From Caballeronia fortuita (GTDB lineage Bacteria > Pseudomonadota > Gammaproteobacteria > Burkholderiales > Burkholderiaceae): 64,000 nucleotides of DNA. The translations under genes and the position numbers were made by a program. Under the pieces are notes generated by a model that saw only the letters and a list, made by a program, of their open reading frames with translations, did no database searches and was not told where the DNA came from. Where the stretch lies: the NCBI RefSeq assembly GCF_001544835.2, contig NZ_FCNX02000004.1, forward strand, positions 186,001-250,000, in the 5' to 3' direction. Shown in pieces: positions 34,695 to 43,426 of this stretch (its first letter is position 1; the number at the start of each line of letters is the position of its first letter).

Positions 34695-34807
34695 GCGTTG
34701 GCTCCCTGCCCGACATTACCGAAATGCACGCACGCGCTTCGGTAAGAAGCGAGGTTGGCAACGTGATGCATCCCTGGGCCGCTCAATGTTTTAATAAGGT
34801 CGCGCAT
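34691..34807 (-). CDS. Possible 38-residue ORF coupled to the hydrolase gene
   Basis: An ATG at 34807 opens a 38-codon frame (starts MRDLIKTLSG) whose TGA overlaps the hydrolase ATG (ATGA), a typical translational-coupling arrangement. AAAGGAGG occurs further upstream, but about 40 bases away, which is too far for a normal ribosome binding site. It is not recognised. Confidence 0.25.
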   Translation of the reverse strand: MRDLIKTLSGPGMHHVANLASYRSACVHFGNVGQGANA

Positions 34808-35125
34808 TTTGTTGAGTTTCTCATTGCACGTTTTGCGAAATTAAACCTCCTTTCGAATCTTCCCTTCGGTGCGCTGGACAACAATTGATGTCCGTATGCC
34901 GGTGTGTGGGGTAGACCGCATTCGTTGCAAACGGGTTTTTCGAATGTGCGCCAGACCGGACATCTAGACAACGACGTACTGACGGCCTGCATGAACTACT
35001 ACGTTAGCGCGGAAGCACCGCTGACGCCTGCATGGCGCGTTCTCGCTTTCATAATTCTCTGCTAACTCCGCCTTCATAAGATGCACGTGCAGTTTGCTCA
35101 ATCTTATCCATGCAAGGAGTGTCTT
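34808..35125. other. Intergenic region between hydrolase and HdeA-like genes
   Basis: About 320 bp without a convincing gene and with relatively low GC near 34800-34880. It should contain divergent promoters. The AAGGAG at about 35115 belongs to the HdeA-like gene. I could not fix promoters or an operator. Confidence 0.4.
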
Positions 35126-35452
35126 ATGAAGCCCGCCAAAGTTCTGCTCGCCCTGTGCTGTGTCTTCGTCGCCGGCGCCGCGAGCGCCAAGGAAGCGAAG
35201 GTCGCACCCGCCACGATGACGTGCGCGGACTTCGTGCAAGTCGATGATGCGTACAAGCCCGCGCTGGTATATTGGGTTGCCGGCGTCGATAAGCTTGGCG
35301 TGAAGGGAACCGAAACCACCGTGATCGATACGGCGCAACCCGTTGCGGCGACCGTGTCGGAAGCATGCATGAAAGATCCCACCGCGAAGTTCAGAACCAA
35401 AGTTCATTCGATGGTGAAGGCAAATCAGATCGCGCTCTTCGATCATCATTGA
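35126..35452 (+). CDS. HdeA/HdeB-like periplasmic acid-stress protein
   Basis: A 108-residue secreted protein with a clear Sec signal peptide (MKPAKVLLALCCVFVAG, cleavage near ASA). The mature part resembles HdeA/HdeB: a Cys in MTCADFVQVDD, a Trp segment LVYWVAGVDKLG, and a second Cys in SEACMKDP, which would form the single disulfide. Family members are periplasmic chaperones at low pH. AAGGAG precedes the ATG. It appears to be a single-gene unit. Confidence 0.75.
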   Translation: MKPAKVLLALCCVFVAGAASAKEAKVAPATMTCADFVQVDDAYKPALVYWVAGVDKLGVKGTETTVIDTAQPVAATVSEACMKDPTAKFRTKVHSMVKANQIALFDHH

Positions 35453-35460
35453 TGTATTCG

Positions 35461-35489
35461 TTCCGATAACCAACCGTTACGTATCGGAA
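35461..35489 (+). terminator. Inverted repeat after the HdeA-like gene
   Basis: TTCCGATA and TATCGGAA (8 bp arms) are separated by 13 bases, just after the stop at 35452. No T-run follows, so this is only a possible terminator. Confidence 0.4.
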
Positions 35490-35700
35490 TTCAGAAACCT
35501 TCTACACTTCTGGTCAAACACAAGGCGGCAATTGTCTTGCGGCACAGGCGATTGCCCGCATCGAGGCGATCGGTGTCCACCGGATCGCTGTTTCGCCTAC
35601 CAAAACCGGCCTTTAGACCAAGGTCGTCATTCGTCAGTCTTATTGCGCGCTTTGATCATACAAGGCGGGCGTTTTCCGTTTTCATTTCCACGGGGTGCGG

Positions 35701-35734
35701 TATGATGGCCTAATATTACAGATTGTAATGTTAG
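35701..35734 (+). promoter_or_regulatory. Promoter with overlapping palindromic operator before the cupin gene
   Basis: TATGAT at 35701-35706 can serve as a -10 with an upstream TTTCAT as a weak -35. A 25 bp near-palindrome (35710-35734; arms CTAATATTACA and TGTAATGTTAG) begins four bases later, covering the start site. This is the classic position for a repressor operator. The regulator that binds it is not identified. It lies 60 bp before the cupin start. Confidence 0.6.
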
Positions 35735-35793
35735 CAACGAACGAATTGCTTGGGCATTTGTCTGCTCAGGACGAACCGATGAAAGGAGCATCC

Positions 35794-36243
35794 ATGGCAA
35801 GTCCCGTTTTCGAGTCTGTGCGGCTGGACGATGTAGCGCTCGAGCCAGATCCAATCGATCCCGCATGGATCCTCGAAGGCAATCCTGTCGCGCGCAGCGG
35901 CCAATGGTCGCAAAGTCTCGATACGACAACATCATCGTGGGTCTGGGACTGCACCGCCGGCCGGTTCAACTGGTACTTCGAACAAGACGAAACCATCTAC
36001 GTGATCGAAGGTGAAGTTATCATCACAGCCGAAGGCCAGGAACCGCGCACGCTGCGTGCCGGCCACGCCGCGCTGTTTTATGCAGGCACGCGGTCCCAAT
36101 GGCACGTACCGAAGTACGTTCGAAAGCATGCCATTCTTCGTCCGCATATCACCAAGCCGGTATTGCTTGCGCTCAAGGTGAGCCGCAGGCTGCAGAGCAA
36201 ACCGAGCGGCTATCTGCCTCGCACGAGTCCGCGCGCCATGTGA
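35794..36243 (+). CDS. Cupin domain protein (DUF861-like)
   Basis: A 149-residue single-domain cupin. FNWYFEQDETIYVIEGEVIITAEG and LRAGHAALFYAGTRSQWHVP are the two cupin motifs, though several metal His positions are replaced. The start MASPVF is used because AAAGGAG ends six bases upstream; an ATG five codons earlier is less likely. It precedes the GlxA-type regulator by 33 bp and may be co-transcribed. DUF861 proteins are often found in purine, ureide and amine catabolism; a precise role is not evident. Confidence 0.75.
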   Translation: MASPVFESVRLDDVALEPDPIDPAWILEGNPVARSGQWSQSLDTTTSSWVWDCTAGRFNWYFEQDETIYVIEGEVIITAEGQEPRTLRAGHAALFYAGTRSQWHVPKYVRKHAILRPHITKPVLLALKVSRRLQSKPSGYLPRTSPRAM

Positions 36244-36276
36244 GAATCGGTATCACATCGAACTTCATTCGCCGCT

Positions 36277-37278
36277 GTGCCGCCCGAGAATAAAAAGCGA
36301 ACGCATCCCGGCGTGCACGATTTGCGCGTATTGCGAATCGGCTTTTTGCTTCTGGATAACTTTTCGCTGATTGCGCTCGGCACGGCCGTCGATCCGCTGC
36401 GCATCGCCAATATGCTCGTCGAACGCACGGTCTACGAGTACACGCTGATCGGCACGAATGGCGATGTCATGCGCTCTAGCGACGGCATTCGCGTGATTCC
36501 CGATGTCGCGATGCCAGACGCGGCCGACTTCGATGCCGTGTTCGTCGTCGGACCGAATCCAATTCCACGAAAGGGCATCGGCGCAATCATGGATTGGCTG
36601 CGCTTGCAGGCGCGTCGAGGCAGCGCACTTGGCGGCCTCGACACGGGCAGCTATTTCCTTGCCCGGGCGGGATTGCTCAATGGCTATCGCTGCACCATTC
36701 ATTGGGAAGATCAGGACACGCTGCTGGAACACTTTCCGAAGCTCACCGTTTCAAATCGCCTCTATGAAGTGGACCGCGACCGGTACACATGCAGCGGCGG
36801 CGTCGCGCCCCTCGATCTTATGGTGCATCTGCTCGCGCTTGCTCCCGGAAGTCCCGCGCTCGCGGCGCGCGTGCTTGAACTGCTCGTTGCCGAGCGGCGG
36901 GGACATGAAGAGCGGCAAGTGACGTCGCTCAGGCAATACATTGGCGACGCGCACGCGAAACTCGACGAAGCATTGCAGGTGATGGAGAGCAATATCGAAG
37001 AGACGCTCAGCATTGCCGAGATCGCGTCATTCGTGAAGGTCTCGCAACGTCAGCTCGAACGCTGGTTTCAGGAGCGGCTCGACAAGACACCGGCGCAGGC
37101 TTATCTGGAGATACGGCTGCTGCGCGCGCGTCAGTTGCTGTACAGAACCGCGCGCACGCTAGAAGAAGTGTGCGCGCGCACCGGCTTCACTTCCCTCACG
37201 CATTTCTCGACGCGCTACAAGGCGCAGTTCGACATTTCACCGATTGCCGATCGACGGCGTTATCAGAAAACACTCTGA
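36277..37278 (+). CDS. GlxA-type AraC-family regulator with DJ-1/PfpI domain
   Basis: A 333-residue regulator. The N-terminal DJ-1/PfpI-like domain (about 18-200) has GLDTGSYFLARAGLLNGY where enzymes carry a catalytic Cys elbow; Cys is absent, so it is a ligand-sensing domain. The C-terminal AraC helix-turn-helix pair is at about 225-325 (SIAEIASFVKVSQRQLERWFQ, CARTGFTSLTHFSTRYKAQF). Start GTG at 36277 is provisional. GlxA-type proteins regulate choline, carnitine, arginine and dimethylglycine catabolism. Creatinase follows, so creatine or sarcosine may be its effector. Confidence 0.82.
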   Translation: MPPENKKRTHPGVHDLRVLRIGFLLLDNFSLIALGTAVDPLRIANMLVERTVYEYTLIGTNGDVMRSSDGIRVIPDVAMPDAADFDAVFVVGPNPIPRKGIGAIMDWLRLQARRGSALGGLDTGSYFLARAGLLNGYRCTIHWEDQDTLLEHFPKLTVSNRLYEVDRDRYTCSGGVAPLDLMVHLLALAPGSPALAARVLELLVAERRGHEERQVTSLRQYIGDAHAKLDEALQVMESNIEETLSIAEIASFVKVSQRQLERWFQERLDKTPAQAYLEIRLLRARQLLYRTARTLEEVCARTGFTSLTHFSTRYKAQFDISPIADRRRYQKTL

Positions 37279-37419
37279 ACCGCCCGCATGAGCGCGTTGT
37301 TCGTGGTTAACCCTCGATGTCGAAAACGAGAATTTTGACGTCGAATCGGGAAACGTTCGAAATCACGAGGCTCCTACCATTCACTCACCCCGACGGACTT
37401 CCAACCAGGAGTTGAGTGC

Positions 37420-38631
37420 ATGAAAATGGCAAACGTGATCCGTATCGAGAACGGCGATAAAGCAAAGCACACGTTCTCAAATGCCGAATACGCGAATCGA
37501 CACGGCAAGCTGCGCGAACTGATGGCGCGCGAGAACATCGATGCCGTGCTCTTCACCTCGTATCACAACATCAACTATTACGCGGATTTCCTGTACTGCT
37601 CGTTCGGACGCAAATACGGACTCGTGGTGACGCCGCAGAAAGTCGTTTCGATATCTGCAAACATCGACGGAGGGCAGCCGTGGCGGCGTACCGTGGGCGA
37701 CTATAACGTCGTCTATACGGACTGGCAGCGGGATAACTTCTTTCGCGCCGTGCAGGGCGAGATCGATAATAAGGGGCGCGTTGGCGTCGAGTTCGATCAA
37801 TTGCCGGTCGAGACGTTATCGAAGCTGCAAGCCGCGCTGCCAGCGGTCGAATTCGTGGATATCGGCATGCAGACGATGCGCATGCGCATGATCAAGTCGG
37901 CGGAGGAAATCGAAGTTATCAGACACGGCGCGAACGTGTGCGATGTCGGCGGCGCTGCGCTCGCAAAGGCTGTGCGCGAAGGCGTGCCGGAGCACGAAGT
38001 GGCGCTCGCCTCGACGCAGGCGATGGTGCGCGAGATTGCCCGCCGCTTTCCTGACTCCGAACTCATGGATACCTGGACGTGGTTTCAGTCCGGCATCAAC
38101 ACGGATGGCGCGCATAACCCGGTTACCACGCGCAGGGTTCAGAAAGGCGACATTCTCAGCCTCAATTGCTTTTCGATGATCGCGGGCTATTACACGGCGC
38201 TCGAACGCACGATGTTCTTCGACCATTGCTCCGATGCGCACCTGCGTCTCTGGCAGATCAATGTCGAAGTACATGAGGCAGGACTCGCACTCATCAAGCC
38301 GGGCGCGCGCTGTTGCGATATCGCCGCCGAGCTCAACAAGATCTATGCGGAGTACGGCGTTCTGCAATACCGCACCTTCGGTTACGGGCATTCGTTCGGC
38401 GTGCTTTCGCATTACTACGGGCGCGAGGCCGGACTCGAATTACGCGAGGACATCGATACGGTGCTCGAACCGAACATGGTCGTTTCGATGGAACCGATGA
38501 TCATGCTTCCGCAAGGATTGCCCGGCGCGGGCGGTTATCGTGAACATGACATTCTCGTCGTCGGCGAAAAGAGCGCTACCAATATCACGGCCTTCCCGTA
38601 CGGACCCGAGCACAACATCATCGCGGCCTGA
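37420..38631 (+). CDS. Creatinase (creatine amidinohydrolase)
   Basis: Cytoplasmic enzyme that hydrolyses creatine to sarcosine and urea. It has 403 residues, the same as Pseudomonas putida creatinase, and shares long blocks with it (SYHNINYY, ISANIDGGQPWRRTVG, DTWTWFQSGINTDGAHNPVT, GHSFGVLSHYYGREAG). With this start, His232, the known catalytic base, falls at exactly residue 232 (DGAHNPV). The pita-bread (M24) fold lacks the aminopeptidase metal site. AGGAG precedes the ATG. The neighbours are a GlxA-type regulator and an MHS transporter, which suggests a creatine-use unit. Confidence 0.92.
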   Translation: MKMANVIRIENGDKAKHTFSNAEYANRHGKLRELMARENIDAVLFTSYHNINYYADFLYCSFGRKYGLVVTPQKVVSISANIDGGQPWRRTVGDYNVVYTDWQRDNFFRAVQGEIDNKGRVGVEFDQLPVETLSKLQAALPAVEFVDIGMQTMRMRMIKSAEEIEVIRHGANVCDVGGAALAKAVREGVPEHEVALASTQAMVREIARRFPDSELMDTWTWFQSGINTDGAHNPVTTRRVQKGDILSLNCFSMIAGYYTALERTMFFDHCSDAHLRLWQINVEVHEAGLALIKPGARCCDIAAELNKIYAEYGVLQYRTFGYGHSFGVLSHYYGREAGLELREDIDTVLEPNMVVSMEPMIMLPQGLPGAGGYREHDILVVGEKSATNITAFPYGPEHNIIAA

Positions 38632-38715
38632 CGCGCAAGCCGCGCAATATGCGCTCCGATAGCATCGTTGTCGGGGCGCGCACAGCTATCGCATCATCAT
38701 GTCCGGAGACATTCG

Positions 38716-40059
38716 ATGAACACGGAAAGAGCGGTACCCGCGCAGGTCGCGATGCCTCGGGCGTCGCATGAAGAAGGCACGCAAGTCGATCCGAAGCTAT
38801 TGAAGCGTGCCGCCTGCGCGAGCTTCATCGGCAATTTCGTCGAGTGGTTCGACTATGCATCTTATGGCTATCTCGCGACGATCATCGCAGTCGTCTTTTT
38901 CCCGAAAACAGACGGCGCGACCGGCCTGCTCGCGACGTACGGCGTATTCGCGATCTCGTTCATCGTGCGGCCGATAGGCGGCATCGTGTGGGGACACGTG
39001 GGCGACAGGATAGGCAGGCGCACATCGCTCTCGCTGTCGATTCTCATCATGTCGTGTTCGACATTTCTTATCGCGCTGCTTCCCACCTATGCCCAGGTCG
39101 GCATGCTCGCACCCATATTGCTGTTGCTCGTGCGTGTGGTGCAGGGCTTCTCGGCATCGGGTGAGTATGCCGGCGCGGCTGCGTTTCTCGCGGAATACGC
39201 GCCGGACAAGCGGCGCGGTGTCTATACGAGCATCGTGCCCGCGAGCACGGCTGCGGGTTTGCTGTTCGGCTCCTTGCTCGTCGTGCTGATGCATGCCGCG
39301 CTCACGAGCGAGCAGATGCAGTCCTACGGCTGGCGTCTTCCGTTTGTTCTTGCGGCGCCGTTCGGGCTGATCGGTCGATACATTCGCGTGAAGCTCGAGG
39401 ACACGCCGCGTTTCAAGGCAATGGAACATCATCACCACGCCGCGCAGGCGCCGATAGCCGAACTGCTGTCGAAGCATCGCGGACGGATGTTGATCGCGTT
39501 CGGCGTGACCTGTCTGAATGCGGTGGCGTTCTATCTCGTGCTGAGTTATATGCCGACTTATCTCTCGACCGAAATGGGAAAGAGCGAGACATCGTCTTTC
39601 ATCGCGGCGACGATTTCGCTCACCGCATACATCGGCCTGATCTTCCTGATGGGCGCCATATCCGATCGCGTGGGGCGCAAGTCTATGCTGATTGGCGCAT
39701 CGATCCTCTTCGCCGTGTTGACGGTGCCGCTGTTCAAGGGACTTGAAGGAGCGAGCTTCGCGATGATCGTCGCCATTCAGATTGCGTTCGGCGCGCTGCT
39801 CACGATGAACGATGGCACGCTGCCTTGCTTCCTGTCGGAGATCTTTCCGACTCGCGTGCGCTACAGCGGCTTCGCCTTCTGCTTCAACGCGGCGAATGCG
39901 TTGTTCGGCGGCACGGCGCCGCTCGTCGCGACATGGCTCATCGGCGTGACGGGCAATAAGCTCGCGCCGGCGTGGTATCTGGTTGGAGCGGCTGGCATCG
40001 CCTTGATGGCGATGCTTGCGAGTCGTGAGACTTCGCACGCGCCATTGGCGGACGAGTAG
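38716..40059 (+). CDS. MHS-family MFS transporter (metabolite/proton symporter)
   Basis: A 447-residue inner-membrane protein with about 12 hydrophobic segments. GNFVEWFDYASYGYLA is the MHS-subfamily opening, and HVGDRIGRRTSL is the MFS loop motif. Relatives carry betaine-like, dicarboxylate or aromatic solutes with protons. It lies 84 bp after creatinase with CCGGAG upstream, so creatine import is the likely job. A strong terminator follows. Confidence 0.87.
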   Translation: MNTERAVPAQVAMPRASHEEGTQVDPKLLKRAACASFIGNFVEWFDYASYGYLATIIAVVFFPKTDGATGLLATYGVFAISFIVRPIGGIVWGHVGDRIGRRTSLSLSILIMSCSTFLIALLPTYAQVGMLAPILLLLVRVVQGFSASGEYAGAAAFLAEYAPDKRRGVYTSIVPASTAAGLLFGSLLVVLMHAALTSEQMQSYGWRLPFVLAAPFGLIGRYIRVKLEDTPRFKAMEHHHHAAQAPIAELLSKHRGRMLIAFGVTCLNAVAFYLVLSYMPTYLSTEMGKSETSSFIAATISLTAYIGLIFLMGAISDRVGRKSMLIGASILFAVLTVPLFKGLEGASFAMIVAIQIAFGALLTMNDGTLPCFLSEIFPTRVRYSGFAFCFNAANALFGGTAPLVATWLIGVTGNKLAPAWYLVGAAGIALMAMLASRETSHAPLADE

Positions 40060-40107
40060 CATTGTCTCGTAACATATGAGGTGAATTAGATAGCTACTGA
40101 GCTTTCT

Positions 40108-40139
40108 GAAAAGTGGGCGCTTATATGCGCCCACTTTTC
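40108..40139 (+). terminator. Rho-independent terminator after the MHS transporter
   Basis: GAAAAGTGGGCGC pairs perfectly with GCGCCCACTTTTC around a 6-base loop (13 bp), and the flanking A- and T-rich bases allow use in both directions. Confidence 0.9.
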
Positions 40140-40355
40140 ATTTGTGCTTGCGCAGAAGTGTCCGTCAAGAACAGCTTCCAAAAATAGCCGGGCAGTTTTC
40201 TCATATGGATGCGTGCGTTGTTCAACACTCGACGCGGTTTTTTCTTGCCTGTAACCTGCGTCCGTAGTCGCTCAGAGTTCAACAACCGACGACTCATCAG
40301 TCGCTACGCGCGTTCCGTACGAAGAACACTGACGCAACGACCCGGAGGCTCAGCG

Positions 40356-40568
40356 ATGTCGACCTCATATGACGTCCTCGAACCCAGGTCATACAGTAGC
40401 AGGCTCGCAAGCGAAAGTTGTCGGGTTGCGGAACGAATGAGGCGGCGCGCGTTCTATCTCCCTGGCAGTCTCGCGATGACCAAAGCGCAACAGGATCGAG
40501 CGGCAGCAGCGGTCCGAAAAATGCTTAGCTTGTCCGCTCCATATGTCCGTCATCCTCCGCATCGATGA
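40356..40568 (+). pseudogene. Remnant of a DegT/DnrJ/EryC1-type sugar aminotransferase (C-terminal part)
   Basis: A 70-codon frame with CCGGAGG before its ATG. The segment VAERMRRRAFYLPGSLAMT followed by KAQQDRAAAAVRKML matches the C-terminal end of DegT-family PLP aminotransferases (usual form: A-rrG-lyLPsg-x-lT-eeq). Everything upstream, including the PLP-binding half, is missing. It lies beside a manC remnant and a sugar transferase gene, consistent with a deleted polysaccharide locus. Confidence 0.5.
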
Positions 40569-40653
40569 TGTGCCGCCATGCCACTGAGTGCAGCCATGCG
40601 AAATGCAATGGGTCCCGCAGACGTGATGTCGATACACACGGAAGAAGCGCCCG

Positions 40654-41257
40654 ATATGGGCGCTTGCCTCCGCATTGCACCGGTCATACTTGCCCGCGGA
40701 TCGGGCACGCACCTCTGGCCAAAGTTGCGAGAACAGCTCGTGAAGCTACTGGCGTGCATTATGCCGGTGCACAAACGTATTGGTGGAACAGTGGTATCGT
40801 CCTCGGTCGCGCACGTGCGGTTCGATGCGCTCGCGCACCCCGACGGCGTGATGCATGCAACTTACAACCCGGCTCTGAAGGATCTTCAAACAGACGGTCG
40901 TTTTATCCGTCTCTGTCCTTATCAGTTCTGCCGCGTTCCCTCCGGGCGGCGATGGAACATGTCGGCGGCGGCTCGCCTTGCGAAAGCGTGATCGTGCCAC
41001 TGTCGGCGGGATGATGGAGCCTGGGATCGTATGCCGCCGGGTGTGAAGCAATTTAGAAGGACGGACTGAGTAACGTCGGAAGCGGCGGCGTGGTCTTCAA
41101 ATGCGCGACCGCAAGTCATGCGCGCTCCGAGGGCGTCGCGGATCGCTCGGATACGCAGGATATCGAGCGTCAGTTCGAAGTCATCGAAGTTCAATCAAGT
41201 TTCCATTTCGGCGAGGACGACATCGTGCGTCTCGACGATGGTTTTTTCTGCATCTGA
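40654..41257 (+). pseudogene. manC: Remnants of mannose-1-phosphate guanylyltransferase
   Basis: Two pieces of one gene in order. Near 40672-40750 the frame reads APVILARGSGTHLWP and REQLVKLL, a damaged copy of the nucleotidyltransferase N-terminus (normally GGSGTRLWP; here Gly to Arg and Arg to His). At about 41177-41257 another frame reads FEVIEVQSSFHFGEDDIVRLDD and stops, the normal ManC C-terminus. The roughly 1.2 kb between is gone or scrambled. No functional GDP-mannose pyrophosphorylase can be made. Confidence 0.65.
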
Positions 41258-41291
41258 CCGCACCGCTGGTGCTTCGAATCCGAGGGATGAC

Positions 41292-42668
41292 ATGCGCGAC
41301 TTTCAGGGATTGCTGGCACGGCTTTTCGATGTCGCCATGGTGGTGGGCGGCGCCACGGTCGCATCGCGGATCAGGTTCGAGAACATCGCGGAGCCGGCCT
41401 ACTACATACCGTTTGTCGCGTTCGCGGCGGCGTTTTCACTCGTGCTGTTTCCGGGCTTCGGTCTGTACGAATCATGGCGCGGTCGTAGCAAGGTCGTGCT
41501 TGCGAGCCGCGTATCGCTCGCGTGGCTGGTCGTGCAGGCTTGCGTGCTCGTGCTGATGTTCTCGCTGCATCGTATCGATGCCGTTTCGCGGCTCTGGTTC
41601 GCGTACTGGACCGCGATGTCGGGCGCGCTGATGATCGTCGGACGACTCGTGATGCACGCGCTGCTCGCGCGTATGCGTCATGCGGGTATGAACTTCCAGC
41701 AGGTGGCGGTCGTCGGTTGCGGACGGCATTGCGAAACAATCATGCGACGAATCCAGCGCGCAAGTCATTCGGGCTTTCGCACGATCGCGGTGTTCAATGC
41801 ATCGCCCGAAGTGCCGATAACTTCGCGCATCGCGGTCTTCGATGACTTCAATGAATTCGTGCGTCATGTCCGCGAGCAACAGGTACAGGAGGTCTGGCTG
41901 GCGCTGCCTTTGTCGCAGGACAGAACGATATTGCGCTTCGTGAACGAGTTCCGCGACGATCTCGTCAACGTGCGATTCATTCCCGACGTGCGCGACCTGG
42001 CGCTTTTCGAAAGCGGCGTCAGCGATCTCTTGGGCGTCGCCGCGATCAATCTCGTGGCATCGCCGTTATCGCAAAGGGCGCTCTTGCAAAAGGATATTTT
42101 CGACAGGCTATTCGCGCTTGCCGCGATCATCGCGGTTGCGCCGATTCTGATCAGCGTCGCGATAGCGGTCAAGCTAAGCTCGCCCGGCCCGATCTTGTTT
42201 CGACAGCGCCGCAAGGGCGCGGACGGGCGCGAGTTCACCATCTACAAGTTTCGCTCGATGCGTCTGCATACCGAAGAGGCGGGTGTGGTGAAGCAAGCAA
42301 CGCGCAACGATCCGCGCGTGACGCGTGTGGGCGCATTCCTTCGCCGCACGAGCCTCGACGAACTGCCTCAGTTCTTCAATGTATTGCGTGGCGAGATGTC
42401 GGTCGTCGGGCCGCGTCCGCATGCGATCGCGCACGACGATCTCTATCAGAAGGTCGTGCAAGGCTATATTCACCGATATCGCATCAAGCCAGGCATCACG
42501 GGTTGGGCGCAGGTCAATGGCTTTCGCGGTGAAACCGACCGCATAGAAAAGATGGAAGCGCGCGTAGCGCACGATTTGTACTATCTGGGGAATTGGTCGT
42601 TCGCGCTGGATATGCGCATCATTGCCGCGACGGTGTTCAAGGGGCTACGCAGCGCGAATGCTTATTGA
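41292..42668 (+). CDS. Undecaprenyl-phosphate glucose-1-phosphate transferase, WcaJ type
   Basis: Polyprenyl glycosyl-phosphotransferase of 458 residues that starts repeat-unit synthesis of an exopolysaccharide by moving hexose-1-phosphate to undecaprenyl phosphate. The N-terminus has about four membrane segments and a CoA-binding-like domain. The C-terminal catalytic domain has RQRRKGADGREFTIYKFRSM, RRTSLDELPQFFNVLRGEMS and VGPRPH. The ATG at 41292 with GAGGGAT upstream is preferred; ATGs at 41238 and 41118 would overlap the manC remnant. It looks intact although its neighbours have decayed. Confidence 0.85.
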   Translation: MRDFQGLLARLFDVAMVVGGATVASRIRFENIAEPAYYIPFVAFAAAFSLVLFPGFGLYESWRGRSKVVLASRVSLAWLVVQACVLVLMFSLHRIDAVSRLWFAYWTAMSGALMIVGRLVMHALLARMRHAGMNFQQVAVVGCGRHCETIMRRIQRASHSGFRTIAVFNASPEVPITSRIAVFDDFNEFVRHVREQQVQEVWLALPLSQDRTILRFVNEFRDDLVNVRFIPDVRDLALFESGVSDLLGVAAINLVASPLSQRALLQKDIFDRLFALAAIIAVAPILISVAIAVKLSSPGPILFRQRRKGADGREFTIYKFRSMRLHTEEAGVVKQATRNDPRVTRVGAFLRRTSLDELPQFFNVLRGEMSVVGPRPHAIAHDDLYQKVVQGYIHRYRIKPGITGWAQVNGFRGETDRIEKMEARVAHDLYYLGNWSFALDMRIIAATVFKGLRSANAY

Positions 42669-43414
42669 CTGTCGAATTCCACTTTAGAAGCGCAACGTAA
42701 ACAGCTTTCCCCAAGTCGATAACGCCGACGTATGACGTCGAGCATCCTCAATGCTTTCCATACGACGGTCGCGACCGTGTCATACGCAGCGATACCCGTG
42801 TCGCGCTCGAACGGCCGCGCCAGATGCGCGGCATGCAGATTCGTGCAGAATGTCGTCACCGCATCGGGGCGGGCGAACGCGGTTTCGCGCATCATGCTGT
42901 TTATCAGCGTGTCGCGCACTTCGGCGAAGCTGAAGTTGTCGCTCAGGTCAAGATGCCGCTCGGCCACGCATTCGATGCCGAGCCTTTCGTAGTTGGCGAT
43001 GATGCGCTCCTGCACGTCATCGATATAAGGTGTGACGAGACCGAGGCGGCGCACGCCGGTCATCGCGAGAATCTCGTTCAACGCGAGCACGGATGTCGTC
43101 GCCGGAATGCCGGTCGCTTCCGTCAAATGACGGCACAGCGCATGGTCGCGCTCGAAGCCGAGCCAGCCGGCCGACGTGCCGCTCCATCCGATGACATCGA
43201 CGCGCGCATCAGCAAGCTGCTTTGCTGCATCGAGAATTGGCGTCACGTCGAACTGTCCGAGCGCGTGATCGGCGAGACTGATCTGCGTCACCGTGAAGCG
43301 CGCGAAGTGTGCGCTCACGTGCGGTAACGCGCTCAACATCGCGCACGTCAGCGGTTCGAGCGCCGTGTTGGACGACGGCGTAAGAATGCCGAGCCGCAGA
43401 CGTTGCTTTCGCAT
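42662..43414 (-). CDS. Asp/Glu racemase-superfamily protein, arylmalonate decarboxylase/maleate isomerase-like
   Basis: A 250-residue protein. It shows the family segment VRRLGLVTPYIDDVQERI. The two catalytic Cys positions of racemases read GTSAG (Gly79, no Cys) and FCTNL (Cys190). A single Cys at the second site with GTS at the first is the arrangement of arylmalonate decarboxylase rather than of racemases or maleate isomerase. It is the last gene of the long minus-strand operon and overlaps the wcaJ stop by 7 bp. The substrate is unknown; decarboxylation or isomerisation of a ring-cleavage acid is plausible. Confidence 0.75.
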   Translation of the reverse strand: MRKQRLRLGILTPSSNTALEPLTCAMLSALPHVSAHFARFTVTQISLADHALGQFDVTPILDAAKQLADARVDVIGWSGTSAGWLGFERDHALCRHLTEATGIPATTSVLALNEILAMTGVRRLGLVTPYIDDVQERIIANYERLGIECVAERHLDLSDNFSFAEVRDTLINSMMRETAFARPDAVTTFCTNLHAAHLARPFERDTGIAAYDTVATVVWKALRMLDVIRRRYRLGESCLRCASKVEFDSQ

Positions 43415-43426
43415 GGCGATGTCTCC

